Of a stretch of 64,000 nt of DNA, positions 33,169-42,634 are shown in pieces. The stretch is from Rhodothermales bacterium (lineage in GTDB: Bacteria > Bacteroidota > Rhodothermia > Rhodothermales > VXPQ01). Location of the stretch: contig JAJECT010000042.1 in the NCBI GenBank assembly GCA_022821845.1, positions 1-64,000 on the forward strand. Direction: 5' to 3'. The translations under genes were made by a program, and so were the position numbers. Numbering within the stretch: the first letter of the stretch is position 1; each line of letters begins with the position of its first letter. The notes under the pieces were generated by a model. That model had not been told where the DNA came from. It did no database searches and saw only the letters and a program-made list of their open reading frames with translations.

Positions 33169-33858
33169 TCAGGCCGTTTCCGGTGCGTTGCGGGCTACGC
33201 TCCGGTGCCGGATATCCACCCCTTCCACCAGAAAAACAGCGATCTTGCCGATGCTTTTGGCATGGTCGGCGATGCGCTCGATAGATTTGCCCATATGCAC
33301 GAGGTGAACGATCTTGTCTACGTGATCGGGCCCGGTATTGGAAAGCGCGTCCAGCATTTCCTTGTACATCCGGTCCACGCGCTGGTCTCGCGCTACGATT
33401 TCCCGGGCCAGCACCTGATCTTTCCTGAAAAACGCTTCGTGGGCGCTCCGCAACATCCAGCGCGCCTCGTCCGCCATCGCCCGGAGATTCGCTCCGGTCA
33501 CGGGCATGGTCGGAAACTCGGCCTGGCACACATGCTTGGCGATGTTTTTGGCATGATCGCCTATCCGCTCCAGGTCCGTATTGACCTTGACCGCCGCGAT
33601 AATCAGCCGAAGATCGACCGCGACGGGCGTAAACAGGGCCAGGATACGCTCGCTGTGCTCGTCCACTTCCAGTTCAAGCCGGTCCACCTCGTCGTCTCGC
33701 TCCCGCACCTGTCGAGCCAGGTCCAGGTCGTTGGCGGACATCGAATGAATCGCGTCGGCGACCTGCGCCTCGACCAGTTCCGACATGCTGGCGAGCAACT
33801 CGCGAAGCGAGGCCAGTTCGGCGCCGAGGGGTCGGGTTGATGGGGAGGGCATTGCCAT
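33169..33858 (-). CDS. phoU: Phosphate transport system regulatory protein PhoU
   Basis: 229 aa, two PhoU helical repeats. The metal-cluster motifs appear in both: VNTDLERIGDHAKNIAKHV and GKSIERIADHAKSIGKIAVFLVEGVD (E/D-RI-x-D-H-A). PhoU damps the phosphate-starvation response and Pst activity. Last gene of a leftward pstSCAB-phoU set, 51 bases after pstB. Confidence 0.95.
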   Translation of the reverse strand: MAMPSPSTRPLGAELASLRELLASMSELVEAQVADAIHSMSANDLDLARQVRERDDEVDRLELEVDEHSERILALFTPVAVDLRLIIAAVKVNTDLERIGDHAKNIAKHVCQAEFPTMPVTGANLRAMADEARWMLRSAHEAFFRKDQVLAREIVARDQRVDRMYKEMLDALSNTGPDHVDKIVHLVHMGKSIERIADHAKSIGKIAVFLVEGVDIRHRSVARNAPETA

Positions 33859-33909
33859 GGATCCGTTTTAACCTGATCGGGCCAGGCAAATCGAGGCCTT
33901 TGTCCTGGC

Positions 33910-34707
33910 CTAACCGAATCTGCCCGTAATGTAATCTTCCGTACGCTTTCGGGAGGGACGGGTAAAAAGTTGCTCGGTGGCGTCGGCCTCGATCAACTCG
34001 CCCATGTAAAAAAATGCGGTGCGGTCGCTGATTCTGCCGGCCTGCTGCATGTTATGCGTAACGATAATGATCGTATAGCGTTCCTTGAGTTGCAAAATCG
34101 TTTCTTCCAGCTTGGCCGTGGCGATCGGGTCCAGCGCGCTGGCCGGCTCGTCCATCAGGACCACGTCCGGGGCCACGGCCAGCGTCCGGGCGATGCACAA
34201 ACGCTGCTGCTGTCCGCCGCTGAGTCCGTAGGCCTGCGCATGCAGCCTGTCCTTGACCTCTTCCCAAAGCGCCGCCTTGCGCAGGCATCTTTCCACCAGT
34301 TCGGCCTCGTCGCCCTTGTAGCCGTTGACCCGCGCGCCCCAGATCACGTTTTCGAAAATGGTCTTGGGGAAGGGATTGGGTTTCTGGAATACCATCCCGA
34401 TGCGGCGGCGCACCATGACGGGATCCGCATTGCGGTACATGTCCCGCCCGTCGATAAGCACCCGGCCTTCGAGGCGGGTATCCGGGATCAGTTCGTTCAT
34501 CCGGTTCAGGCACCGCAGCAGCGTACTCTTGCCGCAACCGGACGGCCCGATGAAGGCAGTCACTTCGTTGGCCCGGATGTCCAGCGAAACATCCCTCAGG
34601 ACATGGTTCGCGCCGTACCAGAAGTCCAGGTTCTCCACGCGGACCTTGGCTCCCTCCGACGCGCCTCGCGCGGCGGGCGGCGATCCGTTTCGTTCGTTCG
34701 TTTCCAT
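33910..34707 (-). CDS. pstB: Phosphate ABC transporter ATP-binding protein PstB
   Basis: 265 aa from the ATG at 34707; longer frames run into pstA and have no family support. Walker [10 protein letters not shown], PstB-typical [13 protein letters not shown]-loop [16 protein letters not shown], signature [16 protein letters not shown], Walker [14 protein letters not shown] and H-loop VTHNMQQA. It energises PstA/PstC for high-affinity phosphate uptake. Confidence 0.97.
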   Translation of the reverse strand: METNERNGSPPAARGASEGAKVRVENLDFWYGANHVLRDVSLDIRANEVTAFIGPSGCGKSTLLRCLNRMNELIPDTRLEGRVLIDGRDMYRNADPVMVRRRIGMVFQKPNPFPKTIFENVIWGARVNGYKGDEAELVERCLRKAALWEEVKDRLHAQAYGLSGGQQQRLCIARTLAVAPDVVLMDEPASALDPIATAKLEETILQLKERYTIIIVTHNMQQAGRISDRTAFFYMGELIEADATEQLFTRPSRKRTEDYITGRFG

Positions 34708-34733
34708 GAATGCTTCGCTTGGGAATGCGCTGG

Positions 34734-35612
34734 TTATCTTGCCCGGTACTTCTCGAAATAATTGCGCAAAAGAATCGCGCTCAGATTCATCAGGAACAGC
34801 ACGACCATCAGGATAATAATGCCTGCGGCGGCCAGCCCCTGAAAATCCGCCTGCGGACGCGCCGTCCAGTTGAATATCTGAATGGGCAGGACGGTGAACG
34901 GATCCAGCGCGCTGGTGGGCAGGAACGCGATGAACGTCAGCGCGCCGATCATAATGAGGGGCGCCGTTTCCCCGATAGCCCGACTCAGCGCCAGGATCAC
35001 GCCGGTCATGATGCTGGGGGCCGACATGGGCAACAAGTGACTCCACACCACCTGCCGCCGCGTAGCCCCGAGCGCAAAAGCGCTTTCCCGGATTCCCTCG
35101 GGGATGGCCCGCAACGCTTCCTGGGCGCTAATGACGATGATGGGCAAAATCAGCAAGGCCATGGTCAAGGCGCCCGCCAGCAGGCTGCGCCCAAGGGCGA
35201 AGAAGCGCACGAAAAGCGTCAGCCCCAGGATGCCGTAGACCACCGAAGGAATGCCTGCAAGATTGTTTATGTTGATCTGAATAATCTTCAGGAGCCAGCC
35301 CCTGGGCGCGTATTCTTCGAGATACAAGGCCGACGCGACCCCGATGGGCACGGATATGGCCGCGGTAAGCAAAATCATCCAGAGCGAACCGACGATGGCC
35401 GACTTGATCCCGGCGTTTTCGGGTATGCGCGAGGGAAAACGGGTCAGAAATTCCCAATCGAGCCATTGGGCGCCTTGCACGACCACGTCCACGATCAGCG
35501 TGACGAGCACGACCAGGCCGGACGTCGTGGCCAGAAACAGCAACACGCTGAAAACCAGCCCCTTGCGGCGACGGCGCTCGAGGCGTTCGTTGTATTGTTG
35601 CGAGGCAGTCAC
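34734..35612 (-). CDS. pstA: Phosphate ABC transporter permease PstA
   Basis: 292 aa, GTG start at 35612, with no better ATG at the right place. Six membrane helices; the permease EAA loop is visible as [20 protein letters not shown], followed by [18 protein letters not shown], where the Arg/Glu of SRAIGET is conserved in Pst permeases. Two bases separate it from pstC. Confidence 0.96.
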   Translation of the reverse strand: MTASQQYNERLERRRRKGLVFSVLLFLATTSGLVVLVTLIVDVVVQGAQWLDWEFLTRFPSRIPENAGIKSAIVGSLWMILLTAAISVPIGVASALYLEEYAPRGWLLKIIQININNLAGIPSVVYGILGLTLFVRFFALGRSLLAGALTMALLILPIIVISAQEALRAIPEGIRESAFALGATRRQVVWSHLLPMSAPSIMTGVILALSRAIGETAPLIMIGALTFIAFLPTSALDPFTVLPIQIFNWTARPQADFQGLAAAGIIILMVVLFLMNLSAILLRNYFEKYRAR

Positions 35613-35614
35613 GA

Positions 35615-36559
35615 TCAGTACCGTTCGCGGTATCTGCGGATGATGAGGTTCGCCAGGAAGTTCATGCTCAGGGTCATCAAAAACAACACGAGGCCGACCG
35701 CGAAGAGGCTGTAAAATTCGACCGTCCCCTGCGGCGTGTCTCCAAGGCTTACGTTTACGATGAACGCCGTCATCGTTTGCACCGACTCCGCGGGATTCGC
35801 CGTAAGGTTCGGCATGGCGCCGGCGGCCAGCGTGACGATCATCGTTTCGCCGATGGCGCGGCTGAGCGCCAGAATGAAGCTGGCCACGATGCCGCTGACG
35901 GCCCCCGGCACCATCACCCTGAGCACCACTTCGATCCGGGTGGCGCCCAGCGCATAGGCGCCCTCGGCGAGCGAACGGGGCACCGCGCGAATGGCGTCTT
36001 CGCTCAGGGAAGACACCATGGGAATGATCATGACGCCCACCACGATCCCCGCGCTAAGGGCATTGTAGATATTCAGGCCCGGCACGAACGTCTGCAACAA
36101 GGGCGTCACGAAGGTCAGCGCGAAATAGCCGTAGACCACGGTGGGAATGCCCGCGAGCAGCTCCAGGCCCGGTTTCAGGATTTTCCGTACGCGCTCGGGC
36201 GCGTATTCGGCAATGAAAATGGCGCTCATCAGCCCGATGGGAAGCGCCACGAGGGCCGCGATGACCGTAACGAGCAGCGTACCCGACAACAGGGGCCATA
36301 TCCCGAAATGCTTGTCTATGAACTGCGGCGTCCAGCGCGTTTCGGTCAGAAATTCGACTATGGAAACCTCCGCGAAGAAGTGCAGCGATTCCACAAGGAG
36401 CACGGCGGCGATGCCCAGCGTAGTCAATACGCTGACCAGCGCGCAAAAACCCAACGCATACTCGACGGCCCGTTCTTTCGGGCTGTGGAGCATGTTGACG
36501 GCCAGGTCTGCGTGCGCGCCCGTCTTCGCGCCCGTCGATATTTGCTGCGAATCGGCCAC
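35615..36559 (-). CDS. pstC: Phosphate ABC transporter permease PstC
   Basis: 314 aa, GTG start at 36559 with an in-frame ATG 22 codons later. Six helices; PstC-specific stretches EYAPERVRKILKPGLELLAGIPTVVYGYFAL and [41 protein letters not shown]. Pairs with PstA to form the channel. Ends at 35615. Confidence 0.96.
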   Translation of the reverse strand: MADSQQISTGAKTGAHADLAVNMLHSPKERAVEYALGFCALVSVLTTLGIAAVLLVESLHFFAEVSIVEFLTETRWTPQFIDKHFGIWPLLSGTLLVTVIAALVALPIGLMSAIFIAEYAPERVRKILKPGLELLAGIPTVVYGYFALTFVTPLLQTFVPGLNIYNALSAGIVVGVMIIPMVSSLSEDAIRAVPRSLAEGAYALGATRIEVVLRVMVPGAVSGIVASFILALSRAIGETMIVTLAAGAMPNLTANPAESVQTMTAFIVNVSLGDTPQGTVEFYSLFAVGLVLFLMTLSMNFLANLIIRRYRERY

Positions 36560-36574
36560 GGCCTGCGAACGACG

Positions 36575-37660
36575 CTATAGCGCTTCCGGTTCGGACAAGA
36601 GCGAGTCGGAGGACGCGGAAGACGCTTCGGGGGACATATACCGGGTGAGCAGTTCGCGCATGGTCACGCCTACGTGCGCTTCCTCGCCGAACATCGTGCC
36701 CGGGACGCGGCGCTCGAAACGCTCCAGGGCCAGGGCGTATTCCTCGTCGGAAAGCGGCACATAGCCTACGTCTCGGGAAAGCGGGCCTGCGTTTTCGAGA
36801 TAAAAATGGACGAACGCGCGCACGACTTCCCGTTCCGCGGCGTCGGGACGCACATAAATGAAGAGGGGGCGGGACAGGGGCGCGTACGTACCGTCCCCTA
36901 CCGTCGTCAGCGTAGGCCGTACGCACCCGTCTCCGTTGTCCGGGTCGCCGTCATCGATGCTCAGCAGTTTGAGCCGGTCTGCGTTTTCCTCGTAATAGGC
37001 GATGCCAAAGAAACCCAGCGCGTCGGGGTCCCCGGAAATGCCTTGCACCAGCACATTGTCGTCCTCGCTCGCCGTGAAATCCGACCGGCTGGCGCCCGAC
37101 GCGCCGCCCACGGCCTCGGTGAAATAATCGTACGTCCCGCTGTCCGTGCCGGGACCGTAGAGGGACAATTCGCGATCAGGGAAGCCGGGGCGCGCCTCGC
37201 TCCAGTTGCCGATTTGGCTGCCAGGCTCCCAGATGGCGCGCAGTTCGTCCACCGTCAGGCAGTCGGCCCAGTCGTTGTCCGGATGCACGACCACCGCCAG
37301 TCCGTCGTAGGCCACCGGCAACTCGATGAAGTCGATGCCCTCTTCCGCCGCCAACGCCAGTTCGGTGGACTTGATCACCCGGGACGCATCGTTTATATCC
37401 GTTTCGCCCTGGAGGAATTTGCTGAATCCGCCGCCCGTTCCGCTCACGCCCACCGTTACGCGCGGCGCGCGCCCATGGGCGATCATGAATTCTTCGGCGA
37501 CGGCTTCGGTAATCGGATACACCGTGCTGGAACCGTCGATCTGGACCGAGCCGGAGAGTTGGCCCTCGACGGGTTCGCTGGCGCAGCCGCTCGCGGCAGC
37601 CGCAAGAACGAACAGCCCCGCAAGCAACGCGAGGCGGGACGAAAAACGTTTCGAAGACAT
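36575..37660 (-). CDS. pstS: Phosphate-binding lipoprotein PstS
   Basis: 361 aa. Lipoprotein signal with lipobox AASGC, then [20 protein letters not shown] and [25 protein letters not shown], the Ser/Thr/Asp phosphate-binding loops, and [14 protein letters not shown] further on. Captures phosphate in the envelope for PstCAB. The ATG at 37660 is preferred; a GTG at 37669 would add three residues. Promoter presumably in the 300 bases upstream, where a Pho-box-like repeat occurs. Confidence 0.95.
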   Translation of the reverse strand: MSSKRFSSRLALLAGLFVLAAAASGCASEPVEGQLSGSVQIDGSSTVYPITEAVAEEFMIAHGRAPRVTVGVSGTGGGFSKFLQGETDINDASRVIKSTELALAAEEGIDFIELPVAYDGLAVVVHPDNDWADCLTVDELRAIWEPGSQIGNWSEARPGFPDRELSLYGPGTDSGTYDYFTEAVGGASGASRSDFTASEDDNVLVQGISGDPDALGFFGIAYYEENADRLKLLSIDDGDPDNGDGCVRPTLTTVGDGTYAPLSRPLFIYVRPDAAEREVVRAFVHFYLENAGPLSRDVGYVPLSDEEYALALERFERRVPGTMFGEEAHVGVTMRELLTRYMSPEASSASSDSLLSEPEAL

Positions 37661-37988
37661 GGTAAGCACAGGAGCGAAAAGGAAAAAGGCAGCGGTAAAG
37701 GAACAAGATAGCGCAGGACATGCCCGCGCCCGAATCGACTACAACCTTGTACGATAACAAAGAATGGACTGAGGATTGTTACCAAAGTGTTAAATTATCG
37801 CCTTTTTATAAAAATTATTCGGGCGCGGCGCCGGAACACATGGGATCGTTTGCGGACCGATCCGCAGCCCTTTCCCGAAACGACCCGCCGCGGCGGACCC
37901 GGGGACAACGGAACGAGACCCGCCGCCTTCCGTTCCATGCGCATGCGCCGAACAAAACGCCCGCCGCCCGCGAACCGCCGCGTATCCC
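37661..37988. other. Divergent gap between pstS and the epimerase gene
   Basis: No gene seen. A Pho-box-like direct repeat lies at 37777-37793. The half next to the epimerase gene is GC-rich with no clear promoter motif. Confidence 0.4.
37777..37793 (-). promoter_or_regulatory. Candidate Pho box upstream of pstS
   Basis: On the coding strand of pstS the segment reads TTAACA, five bases, GTAACA: two near-identical 6-mers 11 bases apart, about 117 bases before the pstS ATG. This layout matches the TTAACA repeats bound by PhoP-type regulators in other phyla. The regulator gene is not in the window. Confidence 0.4.
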
Positions 37989-38930
37989 ATGCCCCGCCTT
38001 GACCATGTCGGTATAGCGACGGCAGACGCCGATCGCCTGCTGGACACGCTCCGCGACCTGTTGGGCGAAACGCGCTACGCGTCCGAAACGCTCGAAAAAG
38101 ACGGGGTGCGCATCGCGTTCGTATCGGGAGGCGGCGCGCAACTGGAACTCCTGGAAGCGCTCGACGAAACGTCGCCCGTGGCGCGCTTTCTGCGGGAGCG
38201 GAAAGGCGGGTTGCACCACCTTGCTTTCGAAGTCGAGGATATTCACGCCATGCACCGGCGGGTCCGCGAGGCGGGCTATGCGCCCATCGAGCCGGCGCCG
38301 CGCCCCGGGGCCGAGGGCAAAAGCGTTTTCTTCGTGCATCCCGGGCAAACCGGGCAGATCCTGATCGAGTTTTGCGCCCGCGCCGCGCCCGGGCTGGAGC
38401 CTGTAGCGGGCGCGCTGCCGGAGGGGGTCCGGCGCATCGTTCGCGCGCGCGGCTCCGAAACGCAAACGCCGCTCCTGCATATCGCGACCGCGACGGCGCC
38501 CGCTTCCCCGGCGCCGGACGCGCTGGCAGAGCGCCTCGCGCCAGGCAGAATATACGTCGCAGCGGAGGCAGATAAGGACCTGCGCGTCCCGGCGCTTATC
38601 GACTGGCTTGGCAAGCCGTCCGTGCATCTGCTGGCGCAGGGCCTGTCTGCAAAATCGGTGATGGACGCGGCCCGCGCCGACGCCCGCATCGAGGCAACCC
38701 TGTGGGCGGACCCGGACCCGGACGCATTCGACGCGGCGCAGCCTGTTCCTGCAAGGGCGTTGTTCTTGACCGGGGACAGCGAGGCGGGGCTTTCCGCAGC
38801 CCGGACCTTGCGACAGAGGTTCCCGGCCGCGGCCATCGCGGCAACGTCCGACCCCGCGCTGCGCATCGCGCTTGTCGAGCGGCATATCGAACGCTATCCG
38901 GCCCCGCAAGCACGGGCGCCGCGCCCATGA
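37989..38930 (+). CDS. mce: Methylmalonyl-CoA epimerase (VOC family) with an extra C-terminal domain
   Basis: 313 aa. Residues 1-135 are a complete methylmalonyl-CoA epimerase: LDHVGIATADADRLL, EKDGVRIAFVSGGGAQLELLEAL, KGGLHHLAFEVEDI and ILIEFCAR supply the metal His/Gln/Glu set. The other ~175 residues are not part of the usual ~135-150-aa enzyme; they look like a worn alpha/beta domain (RIYVAAEADKDLRVP, SVHLLAQGLSAKSVMDAA, RALFLTGDSEAGLSAARTL). The epimerase converts S- to R-methylmalonyl-CoA in propionate metabolism. Its stop overlaps the uvrC start (ATGA). Confidence 0.85.
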   Translation: MPRLDHVGIATADADRLLDTLRDLLGETRYASETLEKDGVRIAFVSGGGAQLELLEALDETSPVARFLRERKGGLHHLAFEVEDIHAMHRRVREAGYAPIEPAPRPGAEGKSVFFVHPGQTGQILIEFCARAAPGLEPVAGALPEGVRRIVRARGSETQTPLLHIATATAPASPAPDALAERLAPGRIYVAAEADKDLRVPALIDWLGKPSVHLLAQGLSAKSVMDAARADARIEATLWADPDPDAFDAAQPVPARALFLTGDSEAGLSAARTLRQRFPAAAIAATSDPALRIALVERHIERYPAPQARAPRP

Positions 38931-40789
38931 CCCCGGAACTGAAGCAAAAGATCGACCGCCTGCCCCGGCTCCCTGGCGTATATCAGCACAAGGACGCCGA
39001 CGGAAACGTACTCTACGTGGGCAAGGCCAAAGACCTTCGCAACCGCGTCCGGTCCTGGTTTCGGGACCACCATGCGCGCGACGGTCGGTTGCGCATCATG
39101 ATGGGCAAAACGACGGACGTGGAAGCCATCGTTACGGACACAGAAGCCGAAGCGCTTATTCTCGAAAACAATCTCATCAAACATCTCAAGCCGCGCTACA
39201 ATGTCCTTTTGCGCGACGACAAAACCTTTCCCTTCATTTGCATTCGGAAAGAGCCCTTCCCGCGCGTTTTTCCGACGCGCCGCATCGTACGCGACGGATC
39301 GAAATATTTCGGACCGTACACGGACGTAAAAAACATGCGCCTGATGTTGCGGGCGATCCGATCTGTTTTTCAATTGCGCACCTGCGCCCTGAACCTTGCG
39401 CCGGAGCCCATCGCCGCCGGCAAATACGACCCCTGCCTTGAATACCATATTAAAAAATGCGCGGCGCCCTGCATCGGGCGGCAGTCCGAAGCCGAGTACG
39501 ACCGCACCGTAGAACAAGTCGAAAAACTGCTGAACGGGCACACGAAAGCATTGATTTCCCTGCTCCGCGACGAAATGGAGCGTCTTTCCGAAAATATGCA
39601 ATTCGAGGAAGCAGCCGGATTGCGAGACCGTATCCTGGCCCTTGAAAAATACGCCCGAAAACAAAAAGTGGTAAGCGAGGACGAAGCCGACCGGGACCTC
39701 TTTGCCCTTACTATGGACGAGCGGGAAAATGTGGCGTGCGGCGTGGTGTTTCAAGTGCGCGAAGGCAAAGTCGTCGGGCGGCGGCATACCTACATCCATC
39801 CGATAGAAGGACTGCCGGATACGGCGTTGATGCAACGGCTCGTAGAAGATTATTATGCGGACGCTGCGTTTTTTCCCGGAGAAGTGCTGTTGAGCCACGA
39901 CATCGCCGAACCGGAAGCAGTGAAGGAATTGCTCCTGCAGCGGCGCGGCAAGAAGGTCCCCCTCGCCGTGCCGCAGCGCGGGCCCAAAGCCAAACTGATG
40001 GGCATGGTTCATGCGAACGCGGCCCTGCTCCTTGACGAATGGAAAATGCGCAAGGCGAAGCGCGGCGAGGACCGCATTCCTCATGCCGTACGATCCCTCG
40101 AAAAAGATTTGCGCCTGCAAACCTTGCCGCGACGCATCGAATGCTTCGATATTTCGCACCTTGCGGGCACGGGCACGGTGGCGTCCTGCGTCGTGTTTCG
40201 CGACGGACGGCCCCGCAAAAGCGAATACCGCCGCTACAAGATCCGCTCCGCCGTTCCCGGCAAACCCGACGACTACCAGAGCATGCGCGAGGTCGTCGCG
40301 CGGCGGTACGCGAACCGGGAAGATATCGAATGGCCGGACCTTGTGGTAATCGATGGCGGCAAAGGGCAGCTTTCGGCGGCCGCCGATGCGTTGCGGGCCG
40401 CAGGCGCGTATGGAAAATTTCCGGTCGTCGGGCTGGCGAAACGGCTTGAAGAAGTGTTTTTCCCGGGCAATTCCGAAGCGCTGCTCATTCCCAAAGCCAG
40501 TACGTCGCTTCAACTGCTGCAACGCATCCGAAACGAGGCGCACCGCTTCGCCGTGGCCTTTCAGCGCACGCAGCGCAAAAAAAAGGTCCTTCACTCTTCG
40601 CTGCGCGAAATCGACGGCGTGGGCGAAAAAACCGCGCAGAAACTGATTCGGCGCTTCGGCTCCGCGAAACAGGTGGAGGCCGCCGGCGAAGAGGCCCTGC
40701 GCGACGCCGTCGGCCCCGCCGCGGCGCGCAAGATCGCCGCTTTTTTCGAAGCCAAAAACGGGGGTGCAACTTCCGAGCGCTCTGCGTAA
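38927..40789 (+). CDS. uvrC: Excinuclease ABC subunit C
   Basis: 620 aa, near the usual ~610. It makes both incisions around a lesion bound by UvrB. GIY-YIG nuclease at the N-terminus (LPGVYQHKDADGNVLYVGKAKDLRNR), UVR motif (MERLSENMQFEEAAGLRDRI at ~200-230), the central C-terminal nuclease with IECFDISHLAGTGTVAS and DLVVIDGGKGQLSAA, and tandem helix-hairpin-helix at the end (IDGVGEKTAQKLIRRFGSAKQV). The ATG chosen overlaps the epimerase stop by four bases and gives the family N-terminus MTPELKQKIDRLP. Confidence 0.97.
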   Translation: MTPELKQKIDRLPRLPGVYQHKDADGNVLYVGKAKDLRNRVRSWFRDHHARDGRLRIMMGKTTDVEAIVTDTEAEALILENNLIKHLKPRYNVLLRDDKTFPFICIRKEPFPRVFPTRRIVRDGSKYFGPYTDVKNMRLMLRAIRSVFQLRTCALNLAPEPIAAGKYDPCLEYHIKKCAAPCIGRQSEAEYDRTVEQVEKLLNGHTKALISLLRDEMERLSENMQFEEAAGLRDRILALEKYARKQKVVSEDEADRDLFALTMDERENVACGVVFQVREGKVVGRRHTYIHPIEGLPDTALMQRLVEDYYADAAFFPGEVLLSHDIAEPEAVKELLLQRRGKKVPLAVPQRGPKAKLMGMVHANAALLLDEWKMRKAKRGEDRIPHAVRSLEKDLRLQTLPRRIECFDISHLAGTGTVASCVVFRDGRPRKSEYRRYKIRSAVPGKPDDYQSMREVVARRYANREDIEWPDLVVIDGGKGQLSAAADALRAAGAYGKFPVVGLAKRLEEVFFPGNSEALLIPKASTSLQLLQRIRNEAHRFAVAFQRTQRKKKVLHSSLREIDGVGEKTAQKLIRRFGSAKQVEAAGEEALRDAVGPAAARKIAAFFEAKNGGATSERSA

Positions 40790-40853
40790 GTTGTACGGAA
40801 TACGCATGCCCGGCGCAACGCCGCGCAAACGCTCACCGCCATCTCGCTGCGAC

Positions 40854-41846
40854 ATGCTTAATTACATATGGGCGGGCCTGATTGTCGCCGCCCTTGCATT
40901 CGCCATCGTTTCCGACCTGCGAGACGGCGCCAGCGACCGGTTTCGGAACCACGCCGCGCTGCCGATCGCCCTGGAATATCCGGAAGGCTACCGGGAGGAA
41001 GCGCGGCGCGTCCCGGTGCGTATCCGGATCGACGCGGAAACGTACCAGTCGTTCTATAGCGTGGACGCCGCCCCCGATTCCGTCTACGCGGGACACGTGC
41101 TCCGTACGCAAGCGGGCGCCCGCCTCTTTTTCGCCGAACATGCCGCCCTGCCGGATCCGCTCTTGCGCATCCGGGATTTTTCCGGCGGAGACGCGCTCGA
41201 AGGCACGCTGGGGGCGGAAAACGCGGCGGCGGCGCTCGTCGCCACATCCGTCCGCTTCGATCCCGTGCGTTTTCCGCACTTGCAGGACATCACCAGGGCC
41301 GCTTTCGACTTCGCGGACACGGCCGTCGAAATCGCCATCGGCCTCGTCGGCGTGCTGGCGCTCTTCCTCGGATTGCTCAAGATCGCGGAAGCCGGGGGGC
41401 TCATTCGCCAAATGGCCCGCCTCGTCGAACCGCTCCTGCACCCGCTTTTTCCCGCCGTCCCGAAAGGGCATCCGGCCTTCGCCATGATCGTGCTGAACCT
41501 CTCCGCCAACGTGTTGGGCCTCGGCAACGCCGCGACCCCCCTCGGCATCAAAGCCATGGAAGAACTGCAAACGCTGAATCCGGTGAAGGATACGGCCACG
41601 AACCCCATGGTTATGCTGCTGGCGATGAATACGGCCAGCGTACAGCTGGTCCCGCCGGCGCTGCTTGTGGCCGTCATAGGGCTTCAGGTCAACGAGCTGA
41701 TTTTCCCTATCATCGCGGTAACCGGCGCCTCGCTGGCCGTCGCCACGGGAACCGCCTGGCTCCTTGAGCGCGCGCCCCTCTGGAAACGAAGCGATCCGAA
41801 CGCCCGCCCCGCCGAACCAACCGCATCCGGGGAGGACGCGCCATGA
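40854..41846 (+). CDS. Spore maturation protein A-like nucleoside-recognition (Gate) membrane protein
   Basis: 330 aa from the ATG at 40854 (MLNYIWAGLIVAALAFAIVSDL). A periplasmic insert follows the first helix, then the Gate domain: AVEIAIGLVGVLALFLGLLKIAEAGGLIRQMARLVEPLLHPLFPAVPKGHPAFAMIVLNLSANVLGLGNAATPLGIKAMEEL. It matches SpmA of Bacillus but occurs widely in non-sporulating Bacteroidota, where its substrate is unknown. Stop overlaps the next start (ATGA), so the two subunits are co-translated. Confidence 0.88.
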   Translation: MLNYIWAGLIVAALAFAIVSDLRDGASDRFRNHAALPIALEYPEGYREEARRVPVRIRIDAETYQSFYSVDAAPDSVYAGHVLRTQAGARLFFAEHAALPDPLLRIRDFSGGDALEGTLGAENAAAALVATSVRFDPVRFPHLQDITRAAFDFADTAVEIAIGLVGVLALFLGLLKIAEAGGLIRQMARLVEPLLHPLFPAVPKGHPAFAMIVLNLSANVLGLGNAATPLGIKAMEELQTLNPVKDTATNPMVMLLAMNTASVQLVPPALLVAVIGLQVNELIFPIIAVTGASLAVATGTAWLLERAPLWKRSDPNARPAEPTASGEDAP

Positions 41847-42391
41847 CCTGGTTCCGCTACTTCATCGATTATTTCTCCATTCTCGTGCTGCCGCTGATGA
41901 TCGTGGGGCTGCCGGTCTACGGCCTCATTCGGGGCGTAAAAGTGTACGAAGAGTTCGTAGAAGGCGCCAAGGAAGGCTTCCGGGTGGCGGTCATGATTAT
42001 TCCCTATCTGGTCGCCATTCTTTTCGCCATCGGGATGTTTCGGGCCTCGGGCGCCATGGATTTTCTGGTCGAAACCCTGGAGCCGCTCCTTGGAATGGTG
42101 GGTTTTCCGCCGGAAATGCTCCCCATGGCGATCATTCGGCCCCTGACCGGCTCCGGCTCCGCTGCGGTCGTGGCGGATATGGTGGCCGCCTTCGGGGCGG
42201 ATTCCATCCTGGTGAAGATGGCGGGCGTCATGTTCGGGTCCACCGAAACCACGTTTTATATCATCGCCGTGTACTTCGGGGCCGTGAACGTGAAGAAAAC
42301 CCGGCACGCCGTGCCCGCCGGGCTGACCGCCGACATTTTCGCCATGATTTTCGCGGTGTATCTGGTACAATGGCTCTTCGGCGGGGCGTAA
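41843..42391 (+). CDS. Spore maturation protein B-like nucleoside-recognition membrane protein
   Basis: 182 aa partner of the SpmA-like protein. YFSILVLPLMIVGLPVYGLIRGVKVYEEFVEGAKEGFRVAV, then AIIRPLTGSGSAAVVADMVAAFGADS and STETTFYIIAVYFGAV are the conserved SpmB regions. Probably forms a heteromeric transporter-like complex with the upstream gene. The stop codon TAA sits inside the first unit of a ~20-base repeat array. Confidence 0.88.
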   Translation: MTWFRYFIDYFSILVLPLMIVGLPVYGLIRGVKVYEEFVEGAKEGFRVAVMIIPYLVAILFAIGMFRASGAMDFLVETLEPLLGMVGFPPEMLPMAIIRPLTGSGSAAVVADMVAAFGADSILVKMAGVMFGSTETTFYIIAVYFGAVNVKKTRHAVPAGLTADIFAMIFAVYLVQWLFGGA

Positions 42392-42471
42392 GGAATTGCG
42401 GTGGAATGTAAAGCGTATTGGAAAAAAGTAAGGAATTTTATGAAATATAAGGAATTTAACGAAAAGCAAAG
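42389..42471 (-). repeat. Array of five degenerate ~20-base units (left array)
   Basis: Read on the minus strand, units begin CTTTGC, CCTTATATTT, CCTTACTTTT, CTTTACATTCC and CCTTAC. On the plus strand the cores TAAGG/TAAAG/CAAAG start at 42389, 42409, 42429, 42448 and 42467. Spacing 20, 20, 19, 19. Related to the array at 47354-47450, which is oriented the other way. Not CRISPR: units are too short and have no conserved spacer pattern. Confidence 0.5.
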
Positions 42472-42521
42472 CCCGAGTGCGTACGGGCCGCAAGCCAATG
42501 CAAAGCGGCTCCGCCGGGGAC

Positions 42522-42551
42522 TTGACAACCTGATCCACGACGACGTATATT
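42522..42551 (+). promoter_or_regulatory. Sigma70-like promoter before the Type IIG RM gene
   Basis: TTGACA at 42522-42527 and TATATT at 42546-42551 with an 18-base spacer, 84 bases before the RM start codon. Close to consensus for group 1 sigma factors. Confidence 0.55.
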
Positions 42552-42634
42552 AGGCGCACAAGCCGAGCCCGAGCCGGCATCATCCTCTACACTGAAAAAA
42601 CGATGCAAATTGCCCAATTTGCCCACTGTATGCC

